Of a stretch of 64,000 bases of DNA, positions 23,763-36,362 are shown piece by piece; position 1 is the stretch's first letter, and each line of letters starts with the position of its first letter. The DNA lies in assembly GCA_020809705.1 (NCBI GenBank), contig CP085825.1, positions 4,402,001 through 4,466,000 of the forward strand, in the 5' to 3' direction. The position numbers and the translations under genes are program-made. This stretch comes from Calonectria ilicicola (taxonomy: Eukaryota > Ascomycota > Sordariomycetes > Hypocreales > Nectriaceae). The notes below the pieces were generated by a model, which ran no database searches, was not told the DNA's origin, and was given only the letters and a program-made list of their open reading frames with translations.

Positions 23763-26700
23763 ATGGATCCAGCACCTCCCGACAGTAAACGCCCTCGCCT
23801 TTCTTCTTGGCCGGCTGGCGCACCTCAACCGGGAGTATCACTTCCTCATCCTCATCCTCATCACCCTCAGTCGAACCAGCTGCCGCCTCCGCCGCCGCCG
23901 CCTCACGGCGCCCTTCACCATCCCGGCGCGAACCCGTATCAACAGCATTACCCGCCTCGATCAGTCGAACATACATCCGCGCCACCTACGCCTGCTCCCG
24001 CCTCAGCTCCCCCGCCGCCGCATCCCGAATCTGATCGTCGCCATCATGAGCCTGAGCCTTACGCTCCCATGCAAGACCACTACAGGCAGCACCAGCCGCC
24101 TCAGCAGCAGCAACAGCCACACCCGCAGCAGCACCCGCAACAGCATCCGCAACAGCACCCGCAGCAGCACCCACAACACCAACACCAGCCTCCACCTTCC
24201 CCGGCGCGTCCACCATACCACCAACCGTATCCCTCTCGGGATCCGCCCATAAAGCGCGATCCCGCAGAAGACCAGCGCCGGCCGAACTCGACGGGCCATG
24301 CGCCCGCGCCTGAGGGCCTGCCGTCAACACCACACCTTAATCATCCTCCTCCCCCGAGCCCGTACCCGGAGGCTCAACCGCGACACATGAATTACGAAAA
24401 CCCACAGTCCTTGCCCCCGACACCGGGTGGCTACCGAGCTCCTAGCTTCCCTCCACCAACACCAGTATCGCACCAACCGCCAGCCTACGAACAACATGGC
24501 GGGTATGCGCAGAGCCATGGAGAGCAGCAAGGGTTCTATAATGTTGCCTACTCGACGACTTTGCCAGCAAAGAAGAAGAATACTCGAGCCTCACAGGTTG
24601 GAAATGATGAAAAATTTTCCGTCATGCAAGAACATGAAGCGCTGACAAAATTTGCAGGCGTGTGATAGTTGTAGACAACTAAAGGCAAAATGCGACGAGA
24701 CAAAACCGTGTAAAACGTGCAAAGAAAAGGGCGTGGAATGCAAATACCGCGACCCTGTTCCCAAAGCGTAAGCTCCTCGGTTCCATTGTGTTTAACACCG
24801 ACTGACAGTATCAAACCAGTACCGATAAGGCTCAAGCTGATATACTGGACGGTCTGACGGCTGTCCAGTCGACATTGAGCACCATCTTGAATCAGATTGG
24901 ACGATTTGACCAACGCCTGGTTAAAATGGAGAACCTGTTGCCCAAGACGGCTTCACCCATAGAGATGAAGCCTGAACCTATCGTGGAGGAGGAGTACAAG
25001 CGCCCTGCATCTCCCTATGTCCCTAATGGTAATTCGGTCGCTGAGACTTACTATTCTAACGAAGCGCCTCGAGACCATCCAACTTCCTCGGATCACATCC
25101 CATTGCGGATGATGCCAGAGGACGAGATGGAAGCCGAGCCTGGCCCTCCAGTTCCTCCTGGAGAGCCAGCTATTCCTATTAACCACACAACCCTCGCTGG
25201 TCTGCTATTGGAGTGGCCTTCAATTCGCGATTTGACCAAGCACCTTCTCGAAAAGGAAGGGATTCGATATATTAGTGAATATCCCATTAGCCAGGAACAG
25301 AACAGAGGCGTTTTGATCGTATACGGTCGCGGCGAGGACTCCCACCCATCGCGGCACCTTAAGGAACCGACAGACCACGGAAATATCGACATGGCCGACG
25401 ATTCATCCGATATGGCATCTCCTTCACCTGCCGCCGATTGGGGACAGCTGGGTGGTCTCAGCCCACCTGATCAAGTCGAGTACAAGGGTGGTGTTTTGGC
25501 TGTTGATGGTAACCCTGACTTTTCCGAAACGAAAGTGTGGTCGTACGTGGAAAGCTTCAAGGAGAACATTTTGAATATGCACCCTATTCTTCAGCCAAAG
25601 ATGCTGGATTATTGGGTGCGCCATTTCCTCGATACCCTGCCAACTTCGCATCCTCGATCAGCCAAGCCGCAACCCAGGGGACCGACCTTTGCCGTTGGTG
25701 GAGGTTCGCAGACACCGACAGAGGTTACGGGTGCCAAGCGAAAGAGATCACCGGGCCCTGATGGATCTGAACCTCCCACTCCAGCACCCCCCCGAGCTGG
25801 CCGACCGGACCGCTCGATCCACAGTGCCTTGGTCCTTACAGTTCTTGCTCTCGGAAAGATTTGCATGTGGCGGGATAATGTGCCAGACGTTGTGCACCAA
25901 AGCGAATCCGTTCCTCACGGAAGCCCAGTCACTCGCAATGGAGGGGTTCCCCCATCTCCTACCCAAGGATCTCCACCAGGTTTCTCCGCTCACTCACACT
26001 CGTCTGGGTTGCCTTCTCCAAAGGAACAGGACCGGAATGTGCATAGCCGACGGTCTTCCATCCATGGTGTAGGAGGATTGCGCTCTGGATACAACCTGAA
26101 GAAGAACTACGAAGTGATTCCCGGTTTGGAATATTTTGCGTATGCCACCGATATTTTGGGCAACCATACTGGTGCATACAATAATATGAAGAATGTCTAC
26201 GCCAACATCTTTGCCGGTTTGTATCATGGCCAGTTGGGACGACCCATGGAGAGCTTTGCCTTCATTCACAAGGCCAGCCACAAACTGCAAGTCATTATGA
26301 GACCGTACGTATTAACCAGCGCAAGTTGAAAATTTTTTAAGAGCATTTTTATTGACTTTTAACTATAGGAGCTTGGATAAGTTACGAAGGATCAAGAGAA
26401 ATTCCGAGTTCATTCATGATACCAAGTACAACCAGTTGGCTTTGGCTTTCTGGACTTGCCTGCAACTTGAAAGGTTCGTAAATAAGCTATCGAGCTGGAT
26501 GGAGAACCGTGTGCTAACTAGAACAGTGATCTTATTGCAGAGCTCCCGCTCCCACCGTCAGGCCTTCTCTCATATGAGGATGACATGCCTCACCCCAACA
26601 TGAGTCTTCTTGAGGGTTACAACCAACGCATTCTGGACAGCTACCCGGGACAGCTCTATCTCCGAACTCATCTCAACAGTATTCACCGAATGTTTTACGC

Positions 26701-27586
26701 TCCCGAAGACCCCGGCAACAGTGGAAGTGGGAAGGAGAAGTTCAGAAATGTTGGGGTTGTATCCGATGCCGTTTCTGGGATGAACTGGGTAGCTCCAAGC
26801 TTTGCTTTCCGGGAGGACGATCCTCCTGCTGACGACATCCTCTCGGCAAGACTGCGGGCCAAGTACTGGGGAGCCCAGGTTATTACCTACCGACCCTTCA
26901 TCCGCCAAATTTTGCTCTTTTCGCACTCGATGAAAGCCCATCCTTCCAGTCCTAATTTCCAGGGGCTAATTAGCTCTGAGTTCCGTCAGGATATCATTGC
27001 TCCAGTAATCCACCCCAAGACGAGGAACCACGGCGAAATCGACCCGCAAGTTGTGGAATTGGCCAAGAAGGGAATCAAGGCACTTGTTGAAAGTACTCGA
27101 GCTTTCCACCTGCTCGGTGATAAGCGGCCTATCATTACCAATGTCTTTGGCACAGCCCATGCGTAAGTGAACTTGCTAGTACCAGTGGTGGTCACGGCTA
27201 ACATGATATTTAGTCAATGGGGAAATCTTCTAGTTCTTTCAGCGGCCTACAAGGACCCAGTTCTCCACTCATACGTCGACAGCGAGTTGTTGAAGACTCT
27301 CTTCCACAGGACGATTCTCTTCTTGCGACAATCGGCTACCGGAACTAGCTCGCTCAAGATCGACCAGCACATCCTCGAGGGCCTTCACGACGATCTCTTC
27401 CGCGAGGAACGATGGGCTGACCCCCGGGCAAACTCGAGCTTCTCAAGTACCAGCGCCCCGGGATACCACACCCCAAGGCCTACAACAATGGCTGCACCTC
27501 CACAGGTGCATCACCAAATGAATGATCAGATGTTACCACGACCACCGATGCCCCATGCCATGCCAGTGGCTCCGCATGGGCAGTGA
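23763..27586 (+). CDS. Zn(II)2Cys6 fungal-specific transcription factor
   Basis: Six exons: 23763-24596, 24658-24767, 24820-26304, 26369-26473, 26527-27162 and 27214-27586. All introns are 51-64 nt with GT/AG ends, and the frame is kept throughout, giving 1,180 residues. The first 278 residues are low-complexity Pro/His/Gln-rich (HPQQ repeats at about residues 124-141). Exon 2 encodes the zinc cluster CDSCRQLKAKC..CKTCKEKGVEC, a perfect CX2CX6CX5CX2CX6C, preceded by the basic stretch AKKKNTRASQ. A probable coiled-coil/linker follows (DILDGLTAVQSTLSTILNQI). The long middle region (about 530-1,000) has the features of the fungal-specific middle homology domain, including SALVLTVLALGKICMWRD and LAFWTCLQLES. 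It should be a nuclear DNA-binding regulator; target and pathway cannot be read from the sequence. It is the only gene next to the 13.9 kb desert. I do not recognise a named orthologue. Confidence 0.9.
24110..24185 (+). repeat. In-gene CAGCAxCCxCAA repeat coding (HPQQ)n
   Basis: Imperfect tandem 12-15-nt units encode QQQQQPHPQQHPQQHPQQHP inside the first exon of the transcription factor. Length variation between isolates would be expected. Confidence 0.7.
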
Positions 27587-29837
27587 TGGACCCGGTTTTA
27601 TCAGACTCAACATGTAAATCGACTAAACGGGCGTTGAGGAATTTTCTAACTATTTCATTATCATGATAACGGCGTTTGGATAAATGGTTCAGCTTGGTTG
27701 GACCTGATATCATTATACACTTCTTCCTTTTATACTTCATTTGCGGCAAGAGTACGAAGAATGGCGTGGCTCTCGAGAAGACATTGTTTTGCAAAGCGAA
27801 AAAAAAAATTTAACAAGCACGCTCTCGAGGATAGAGCAAATACCCCTAGCGCGCATTCAATTTCGTTTCCCTACGGTGCGCAGCAGCAACCCGCATTGGC
27901 ACCTGAAGGATGGGTTGTGACGATTTGGTTTCAGCCGATCGGACTTAAAAACCCAGTCGACTCTTGTATCATCAGCGGCGGCGCGTGGCAGAAGATGGTT
28001 CCCTCCTGGGTGCGAGCCCAACACTTGGTTAACTATCCTGGTGCATGTACATAAGTTTACGGCTATTAGAGGGATGCCAGCTCCTTGTGTTTCATATGTT
28101 TGGCTTGCATTGGTTGGCTTTTTTGTTGTTGGAATTTTTTTTTATTTTGGGAACCTCGCTATTCTCAAAGTGTTCAGGGGAGTCATGCGGGAGATGTAGA
28201 TTACGTATCAATCAATCCCTTACTGGTGGTGGGCCAACATCGGATGTCATATATTGGAGGATTTTTGGAAAGTCTGGCAATAAGGGTACACTGGACTTGT
28301 GTGTGTCTGTGTGTATGTGGGAGGGGGGCGTGGCGATGGTCAATGGCTGGGCCAAATACGTAAAAAAAAATTAAGGAAACTATGTAACTTGCTTAAACTT
28401 TTGGATGTTGATGTTACTTTGGCGCGCATATGCATGTGATGTGATGTGATGTGTGATGCGATTCCGAACCCAGCCTCTTTGGTGTTGGACATGTGTGTGT
28501 ACGTTTTGGATAGTGGTATCGCATCAGTTTGGCGGATTAATTGCCTCAATTAACCCAGCTGGCTAGCTAACGACCAACGAGCCAGCCAGCCAGCCAGCCA
28601 ACCAACCAATCAACCGCTGGCTGCCTGGTTAGATGATGGGACGGGACGTACGGACGGAGATGGGTGTCCGGCTATTACCGATGGTGATGATGATGGAATG
28701 ACGGTCAACAAGAGATGAAGATCAGATGGAAATGAAATCCAAAAAACGGCCGCGTAATCCCTACCCAGATACGGCAGCCGTTGCACGCGTACCGGCCTCA
28801 TTTACTCGTCCTGGCCTGCCACGCGCTGCTGCTGGCGTTAAGCGAGCATCAATGCCCGATGCAATGGCGCTCTAGTTTGATGATGACAGAGCCCTCTGCT
28901 CACTCGGTGTGTGCAGTTAAATTGTTCGGCGTGCGAGCCCGCGCAGGAAGGGTCTTTTTGTCAGCCAAGGGTCTATTCTCCCCTCCTTCCCTGGCCCCTG
29001 ACGCCTATCAATCAGGCCACTTTTTCCCTTTAATTCTTATCCTGCCTCGTCTCGTCTAATGGCAGAACCAATGCAGGGCTGGGTTGGGTTGGGCTGGCCC
29101 CCTCCCCTCCCCTTCGAGGTCAGTGCTCTCTGTCGTGCAGCATCGCCGATGAGGGCGAGCACGACATAGGCCAGGACCGGGCTGTCGCTGTGGTCGCTTA
29201 AACGCGGTCACCCCACATGATTCCAGAAGGATGTGAGGCGGGCAGCCGACACGACGGGGGGCTGGCTGGGGGACCCCTTCGGCCGTTTCTATCGGCCCTT
29301 GCTGCATGCTGTGCCGAAGTGCAGTAGCTCAGCAGGGCTAGCAGCCTTCCCCCGGCCTGGGGTGCGTCGTTAGGCTCGAATCCGATCTTCTGCGCAGACG
29401 CCGGGAGTTGCGCGTGGATGTCGGCGGTAAGAGCGGGCGGGACTCGGTGAACGAGCGATCGACGAGCCTGAGCATTTTCGTGGTTAGTTTGCTTGGTCGG
29501 TTGGGTTATATGATACCCTGTGAAGCTATCATGCATAATCTTGCTTCCTTGGCGTCTGAGTAAACTCGGACCGGCTCTAGTTTAGTCGGCTGTTTCGTGA
29601 AAGAGGAAGAGAGAGGGGGAGGGGGAGAGAAATAGACGAAGTGCAAGAGAAAAAAAAAGAAAACATTGGTTCAGAATACTCAGCCTGCTGGCTGCAGCAT
29701 CAATAAATCCTAACAAGCCTGACCGGCATATAACTGACAATCAGTATCAAATAACCAACCAGTGACCTGTCCATCATCATCCCATCCAACACTCATCACA
29801 CCTTAGTTAAACAAAAAAACTCCAAAACACAAACACA
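27587..29837. other. Intergenic region, convergent 3' ends
   Basis: 2.25 kb between two converging genes. No supportable ORF. It contains a (GTGAT)n microsatellite near 28,436-28,458, a CCAG/CCAA tetranucleotide tract at about 28,581-28,615 and an A-run near 28,360. The GC-rich part at 29,080-29,450 has several overlapping ORFs on the minus strand without recognised motifs. Confidence 0.55.
28581..28615. repeat. (CCAG)n/(CCAA)n microsatellite
   Basis: Five CCAG units pass into CCAA units (AGCCAGCCAGCCAGCCAACC). Simple tetranucleotide repeat in non-coding DNA. Confidence 0.75.
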
Positions 29838-32800
29838 TTAAGCCCAAACCTTTCGGAATTTGCTCTCAAAGGTCTCATCAAGTATGACAAAAGCTTTGAG
29901 AACCGTTTCCAACCTTCCCTCTTTCTTAGTTGAACAAGCCGGTGTAGGAATAGTACCTGGGGAACCTGACGGAGCCGTCTCTTCTCCCGACTCTGAATCT
30001 CCATCATCTTCCCAGCTGTCAAGAACTTTAGGACTTGTCTTCTCCAGCTTCTTCATCGCCACATTTGTAGGCTTGACCTGTGATGGGCTTTGGTTTTCCG
30101 GAGTGTTGCTGTCGGTTTCCTCATTTTGCTCCCACTCATCATTCTCGAAATCAAACGGATCCGCCCCCGCACCAGTCAGGCTCTTTAGACTAGTTACAAT
30201 TGTTTTGAGAACGAGAGAAAAGTCTTTGAGGAAAAACCACACATCACCTCCCTTGATCTGGTTATTCTTCTTTAGATCTTCTATGCTGCCGTGCTTGTAG
30301 AAGTCCAAGAGGTAAGCGTTCAACTCCGTGTCCGTATCATGCGGCCAAATCGGAATGTAGGGAATTGCGGACTCTTCTAAAAAGACGCCTCCTCGTACAG
30401 TTGAGCAGAGTTCCTGAATTGTCTCGAATTCGTCCCCAAACCCAGACAACGCTACAAATGGGGACCGGATGGTTGTCGGTGCACACCCAAGGAACCCAGA
30501 GTTAGAAGAATCCAAAGGCCCAACAGTGGTTTGTGAAAATGGCATAGTACGGTCCGGAGTATCCGTGAGGTGCTGGCTGATGTAGGAATAAACGTATTTC
30601 TTAAAGATTGAAAGTGTTTCCTGGTTATGCTGTATAAGCATTTTCTCAGCCTCAGATGGCAGCCGTGGGAGAAAGACAATTGAAGACGCCCGGTGTGCCT
30701 TCTCTTCCAGCTTCTTGGAGCGCTGAACCGGTATCCTGTTGAACAAATGACTGAGTACAAGCATGAGTTCAAGAAGAATATTGTCTGGTGACTTATCCAT
30801 GTCGGCGCACAGGTTGTGAAAGTAGCCTCCCCGAAGCAGAGAATGAAACGCGAATACCGCATTCTCGGTGAAGTACAAGTGCCCTACAAGCCCAGCAAAA
30901 TTCAATGGTGTACCGTCGGCTGCAATGAGATTCTGTCTTCGCAAGTACTCGATAGAGAATCGTAGATGGTGCTTGACAGACATTTCTGCCTCTGGCCCGC
31001 CCAGATACAATCGTGTCTGAGATGTCAGGGCACGAACTGCATTCATTGCGAATTCCGAATTGTACGTCCCATGAAGAAGGCTAAATAATCGGAGTATCAA
31101 AGTGGTTGAGATAGGAAACTGTCCCTTCAGATCGGGAAGCCGCGAGGACATGATTTCATACACGCGGCTTTGCGAAATGCCGTTAAAAACGACGTTTCCG
31201 AGAAGATCGAATCCACGTCGCCCAGCACGACCCGACGCCTGGCGATAGTTCTGGGCTGTGAGAAACACCGAGTCTCCGCTGAACACGACGGTCTTGCAGG
31301 GCATGTTGATTCCCAGAGCAAGCGTCCCAGTGGCAACGACCACTCGAAGATATCCATTGCGAAACATCATTTCAACACTGTCTTGTTTTTAGTCTTTCGA
31401 ACCGGGAGATCATCAGGTCAACTTACATTTGACGATAACGCCGATTCATTCCTGCATGATGCACTCCTAGGCCTCGTTGTAGGGCTTGTATCAAAATTGG
31501 CTTGACTTTGTCCTGGTGCAGCTTGTTGATCATGTCCTCAAATTCTGACTGGGCTAATTTCGTAGTGTCGGCAAAACTGAACTGTGGAAGGGGAGCGTTG
31601 GGATCGAAGCTTTCCCAAGGACTGATTTCGACGCTGGCGGCCTCTCGTGCCAAGTCTAGTTTGCTCATCTTCGGATCGCCGTCCTTGCCAGCTTTGTCTT
31701 GGGCTTGTGGCTTGATTTCCCGAGCATTCAGTTTCTCCTTCTTCCACTGCTCGTAGTTTGAAAGCTTTTTGAGCCAACCAGGATCGGAGTTTTTCCACTC
31801 TCCTTCACTTGATTCCAATTTCTTAAAAATGCGCTCAACCGCTCTCTCGCATTCTTGGCGATCATAGTTGAACACAAGTGCTGGAAGTGCATTTTGGGAG
31901 TGAAGCTCGCACACTAAAAAGAATAGGCTTTTGATTGGGTCCTGTGTCTCGTTGTCTTTGATACTTAAATCTTTCCCTTCTGAAACTTGCGAAAATGGGT
32001 CAAGATTGGCCTGAAGGGTCTTTAGCGATGACTCAGATGTTCTCATTACCTTTTGGAGAACCGTCTTGAGGTCACTCTCCCATTTTACAATGTCCGACTT
32101 GGAGATGGTTTCCGGCAAAACAGATTTCGGGTCCAAATGTGCGACTTCCTTTTGAACCTCTGGACCCAGCCTTTCATTCATGCATTTCCATAAAGTGAAG
32201 CAATCTCGAGACTCTAGGCTTAGATCGTCCAACGTTTCGCGATGACTGGCATTTATTAGCGTCTGTTGTGAGCGTGTCTCTCCTGGAAGCTTACCGGTTG
32301 TCGAGCGCAAGAATAGGATGAATAAACTTGAAATTCGAACTTGGAAGCTCTCCCTCATCCAAACCAGGCACAGGCAACTGGAGTGGTTTTGAGAGCTGTT
32401 TGAATCCCTGATCACGGCGAGGTGGGTGATAAATAAACTTGCGAAGGTCAGAGTACCGTACCCCGTGAACAATCATAGTCATCTTGAAACCCTTCTGGGC
32501 CTGCGACACTTCTAGCCAATGCCGAAACTCTTCGGGGTTCCCCACAGTTGCCGAGAGGGCGATGATAGGACACGGAGCCATGAGCAGAAGCTGCTCCCAA
32601 ACGACGCCATCATCGGATTGCCCAATACAGTGAACTTCATCAAAAATTATTCTCTTGACGCGTCTTGACCAATTACTAGCATGATTCGCGTTTGCGGGCG
32701 ATAGCAGCATGATCTGAAGAATGTGCGGTACCGTTACCAAGATTTGACATTGGCTGGGATTGTTGATGCGATAGTCTCTGGTATGAATCGCCCAAACCGA

Positions 32801-35333
32801 CTTTCCAGGTTTCCCATTATAATTCTTTGAGAATCTAGCTTCGACTTCGGCGGCAATCTGATTTACAAGGGCCTTTGTCGGAGCTACGTATACCAGCACA
32901 CCATCATCACTCTCCTCGAGGACCTTCTTCATGGCGTAGAATGAAATGAATGTTTTACCTGCTGAAGTAGGTGCAACAACCAAAAGACTCTCTTCGGCAT
33001 CAACAGAATCCAGAACCTTCCTCTGCCAAGCATCTGGCTCGAAAGGCACACGAGGATCTGGCTTCGAGTCAAACCGCCGTTCCATGTAAGGACCACCATG
33101 TTCGAGTTGAAGAAGGCGGTGGTTTGGCAAAACACCGGCGGTAGTCTTTAAAGACTCAATATTGAGGCGGAATGGTAGTGGTCTTGATGGTTCCATAATT
33201 GAAATGTCGAGAAGAGGCATGCCGAGATTAGTTGTGATGTCCAAAAGTCCCTTGGCGATTTCCGGCGTAGATGATTCTGATTTCGCAATACACTGAATCA
33301 TGTTCCACATCATCGAGATAAGATAAATACCTGGAAACTTAGTGCAGCCCTCGTTTTATAATATAGAAGACTTGACTAACCTCGTGGAGATCTCTCATCC
33401 ACATTCTTGCGAGTTGCAGCCCAAATTTTACCGAGAACGTGGCACAAGTAAAGTCGGATCTCTGGCTCAAGATACTTGTAGTCATCTTTGGATCGAGTGA
33501 ACAGAAAATCTTCAGCTTTCGAGTACTGCTCAGCCAGGGTCGAGCTGCCTTGAAACTTGGCACATTGCTTGACCCAGAATCGCACAGCGTCACTACGCTT
33601 GGCTAGAACCTTGTGATTTTGTAATTCCAGGGCCGCTTGAATAGCGCTATCTTTCCCCCCTTTCTTGTTTCTGTTCTTTGCACTGTGATTCTGCGTATTA
33701 GTTTTCCCTGTCACTTTTCTTACGCTCAAGGCTGGGCGCTGCTCGTTTCGAGGGCCAACAACGACAGTTTCCCGCTCAAAGATCTTGCCGCGTGAACCTT
33801 GCAGACTTTCTGCATATCGCAAAACTTCTGTCATCAGGTTTTGTTTGAATCTCATTGCCCAAAAACCAGGCTTTGGAGGAATTTTCAAGGAATTGACGGG
33901 CTTGACGTTGTGCCAGTGCCGTATCTCTTGGAACACAACGCTAAGGGCGGAATCCGATGTTTCTTGGACCTCATTGACCTTGACATTTCCCAAAAACTTA
34001 TCAAACACGGGATGACTGAAACTTAGAAGTTCTGGGTTAGGTTCAGTATTCGGCTTGCTTGATCGTGAATGCTGCTGAGAGATGGTGTCAAAGTCTCTCT
34101 CAGAGTGTGCACCATCTCCTTGGACAATATCACACCATAAGCCACGAGCAACTTCAAATATGTCGTTGGGAACTGAGCTCTTGGTGCGGACCTTGTCCAG
34201 GAAAAAGGAGAAGATACGCCCGTCGACTAGGTCGAAAAGATCCCAGTCAAGTCCTTCCTCGGTCTGTCCGTTCTCAACCAAAGCTTGAGACAATTCGGAG
34301 AATTTCTGAAGGAATGAGTTATCTTCGAGAGAGAGATACTTAGATTCGCATCTCCTTTCTTGTACGCTGTATGTTCTCAAAGCCGCCATGTGCAAAAGCA
34401 GAGCAAATACCTGCAACAATGTAGTCTCGTCAGGCTTGTCCGCAGGGTGTTGCTGAAAGATCCCGCGACAAAAAATGACAGCAATCCACTCTCTCATAGA
34501 CACAACCGATGAATCGCTTCTATGGGGTGGTATGCTTTTTAGTATCGCCTTTGACGCAACGGAAAGAGCATGCGGTGGGCAGCGGTCCTGTTGTACACCA
34601 AGGCGATTTGCCGACACCCCAGTTCCGCTCAACAAGTTAACAAACACCTAATCCATATTAGCATCGACTGTATCACACGATGCTCCCTCTAAAAGCCATA
34701 CTTTGGAGGAGTGAATAGCAATGTCATTTATGAGTGCAACATGCTTCCCGCTAGAGACGAATTTCGACATCAGTTGCCTCAAGGGGATCAGACCCTCATC
34801 ATTGGACTCAGATCCAACATGGATCAGAATGAAATGAATAACATGGCTTGCCAGATATTCTTGACAGTCATCACTTTCAAATGAAACAAACTCCAAGATT
34901 CTTGAGGTTATATCAGACTTCGACAGATGTCGAATAAGGACGGCTCTAGCAAGGTGGTATTTGTAGGCGGCGTCACACTTCTCTGGGGGAATACAGACAT
35001 GTTGTATGTCCCGAAAGAAGATGATGTCAAAATTGCACCCTCTCTTCTGAAGCTCATGGAGAAAGCTCTCCACGGCATACACAGCGTGAAGGAGTTGGAA
35101 GCCCTCTGCCCCTTAGTTAGCACCTCTAGATACATACACTGGACTGGATAGCGCAGAAATGTACCTTCAAAATCAACCCGAGACTGCTCAATACAATGCC
35201 GAATGAGCGACTCTCCATGAATAGCAAAAAGCTCACCGCCAGCGAAATCGCCCACGATGTCGATTTTGGTGGTGCGTCGAGAAGCAAACCACTCGAGCAG
35301 CTCTTCCTCTGGAGTCATGTGCTGTTCTGACAT
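29838..35333 (-). CDS. DDX60-like DExD/H-box RNA helicase
   Basis: Six exons, 5' to 3': 35333-35165, 35105-34702, 34647-33381, 33330-32295, 32245-31427 and 31377-29838, summing to 1,745 codons (1,744 residues) in one frame. Intron 2 (34701-34648, GTATGG..TGCTAAT..TTAG) is needed to remove an in-frame TAG. The N-terminal 600 residues lack helicase motifs but resemble the DDX60 N-terminal region ([20 protein letters not shown], then [20 protein letters not shown]). Helicase motifs are complete: APTSAGKT at about 733-740, DEVH at about 844, SAT at about 873, [13 protein letters not shown] before the exon 6 joint, [15 protein letters not shown] and [12 protein letters not shown] at about 1,278-1,289. 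The C-terminal 150 residues are acidic and Ser/Thr-rich. This is superfamily 2, Ski2-related. Mammalian DDX60 is linked to antiviral RNA sensing and decay; the fungal role is unknown. The start is the first ATG of the conserved N-terminus. Confidence 0.9.
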
Positions 35334-36362
35334 CTGGTCTGACTTTTCAACACTGGTAACGACTGTATGATGATATCCGATGACGATTTTATAGGTGTCA
35401 AAACAAGAAATAAGCAAAGGTAAGAGGGAAAAGAAGGAAAAGTTATGGAGCAGAAAGGGAAACAAGGCTGCAACCAACGCACCGCGGCCACTGTAGGAGG
35501 CCTACCAATTTAAAGGGCCTCCAAGGCACCTAGGCACGAATCTAGGACAGCAAACAATCCAATCATGTTTACCTTTTTTATGCACAAACACGTTTTTTTA
35601 TTTGCCTGCCTTGTTGAAAAGAGCAAACATCGAGCACCACAAACAAGATCCACTGAAGCTTGCTTTGGCTGTGATGCCCTCCAAAGGGCGCGAGGTTGCA
35701 CCCACAACTCATACTTCTTCTTCACTAGAAAATAGTATGATAGCTCGCGGTAATTCCGCGCGGTAAATATTTAAAATTATGCTGTGTTCTCTAGGCTCAG
35801 GTTCTTGTCGACTATTTGCTTCACTGATTCACGGTTTAGCTTGCTTCTTTGTGCGCATCAACGTTTGTCATTTTCTGTCTGCACCCCTTGCCTACCTACA
35901 CGCTCATTTTTGTTCGCATAAGGCCCGCTTGTCCATTTCTAAAAATGAAAATTGTTAACAAAACATATACATTTCTAGATGCAGACCGCATCGTAGCTGG
36001 CCTCGAAAATGGCCTCGCTTGGTCACACAGCCACCATTCACTCGAAAAAGCTGATCAAGAACAGCGGCCAATTGAAGCATTTATACACTTTCAGGCCAAG
36101 AAAAACGCAAAATATCACGCAAACTGGGATTCTATGCATGTGGACAAATTCTTACTGTGTTGGTTTCTAGTTCCGTCTATCTCACACGGCCATACTCAGC
36201 ATTCACTAGCCTGGAAGCCACACTGCCAGTGTGATACAACACGCGTCCACGTCCACGGCCCGAGACTCCCTATTTTAAGATCCGCCTAAACGCCACCGCA
36301 ATGAAAAACAGCCCAGATCCGTGGGAATATACAATTCGACATTGCCATTATCCACCATTTCC
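35334..36362. other. Intergenic region between helicase and UTP15
   Basis: 1.0 kb holding the promoter of the helicase and the 3' flank of UTP15 (both on the minus strand). A 146-codon ORF at 35849-36289 (+) shows no recognised motif and is probably chance. AT-rich around 35,750-35,790. Confidence 0.55.

Noticed and set aside
34648..34650. In-frame TAG in the DDX60-like helicase, first read as a nonsense mutation
   Set aside because: The TAG is the acceptor of a 54-nt intron with GTATGG donor and TGCTAAT branch; removal keeps frame and protein continuity.
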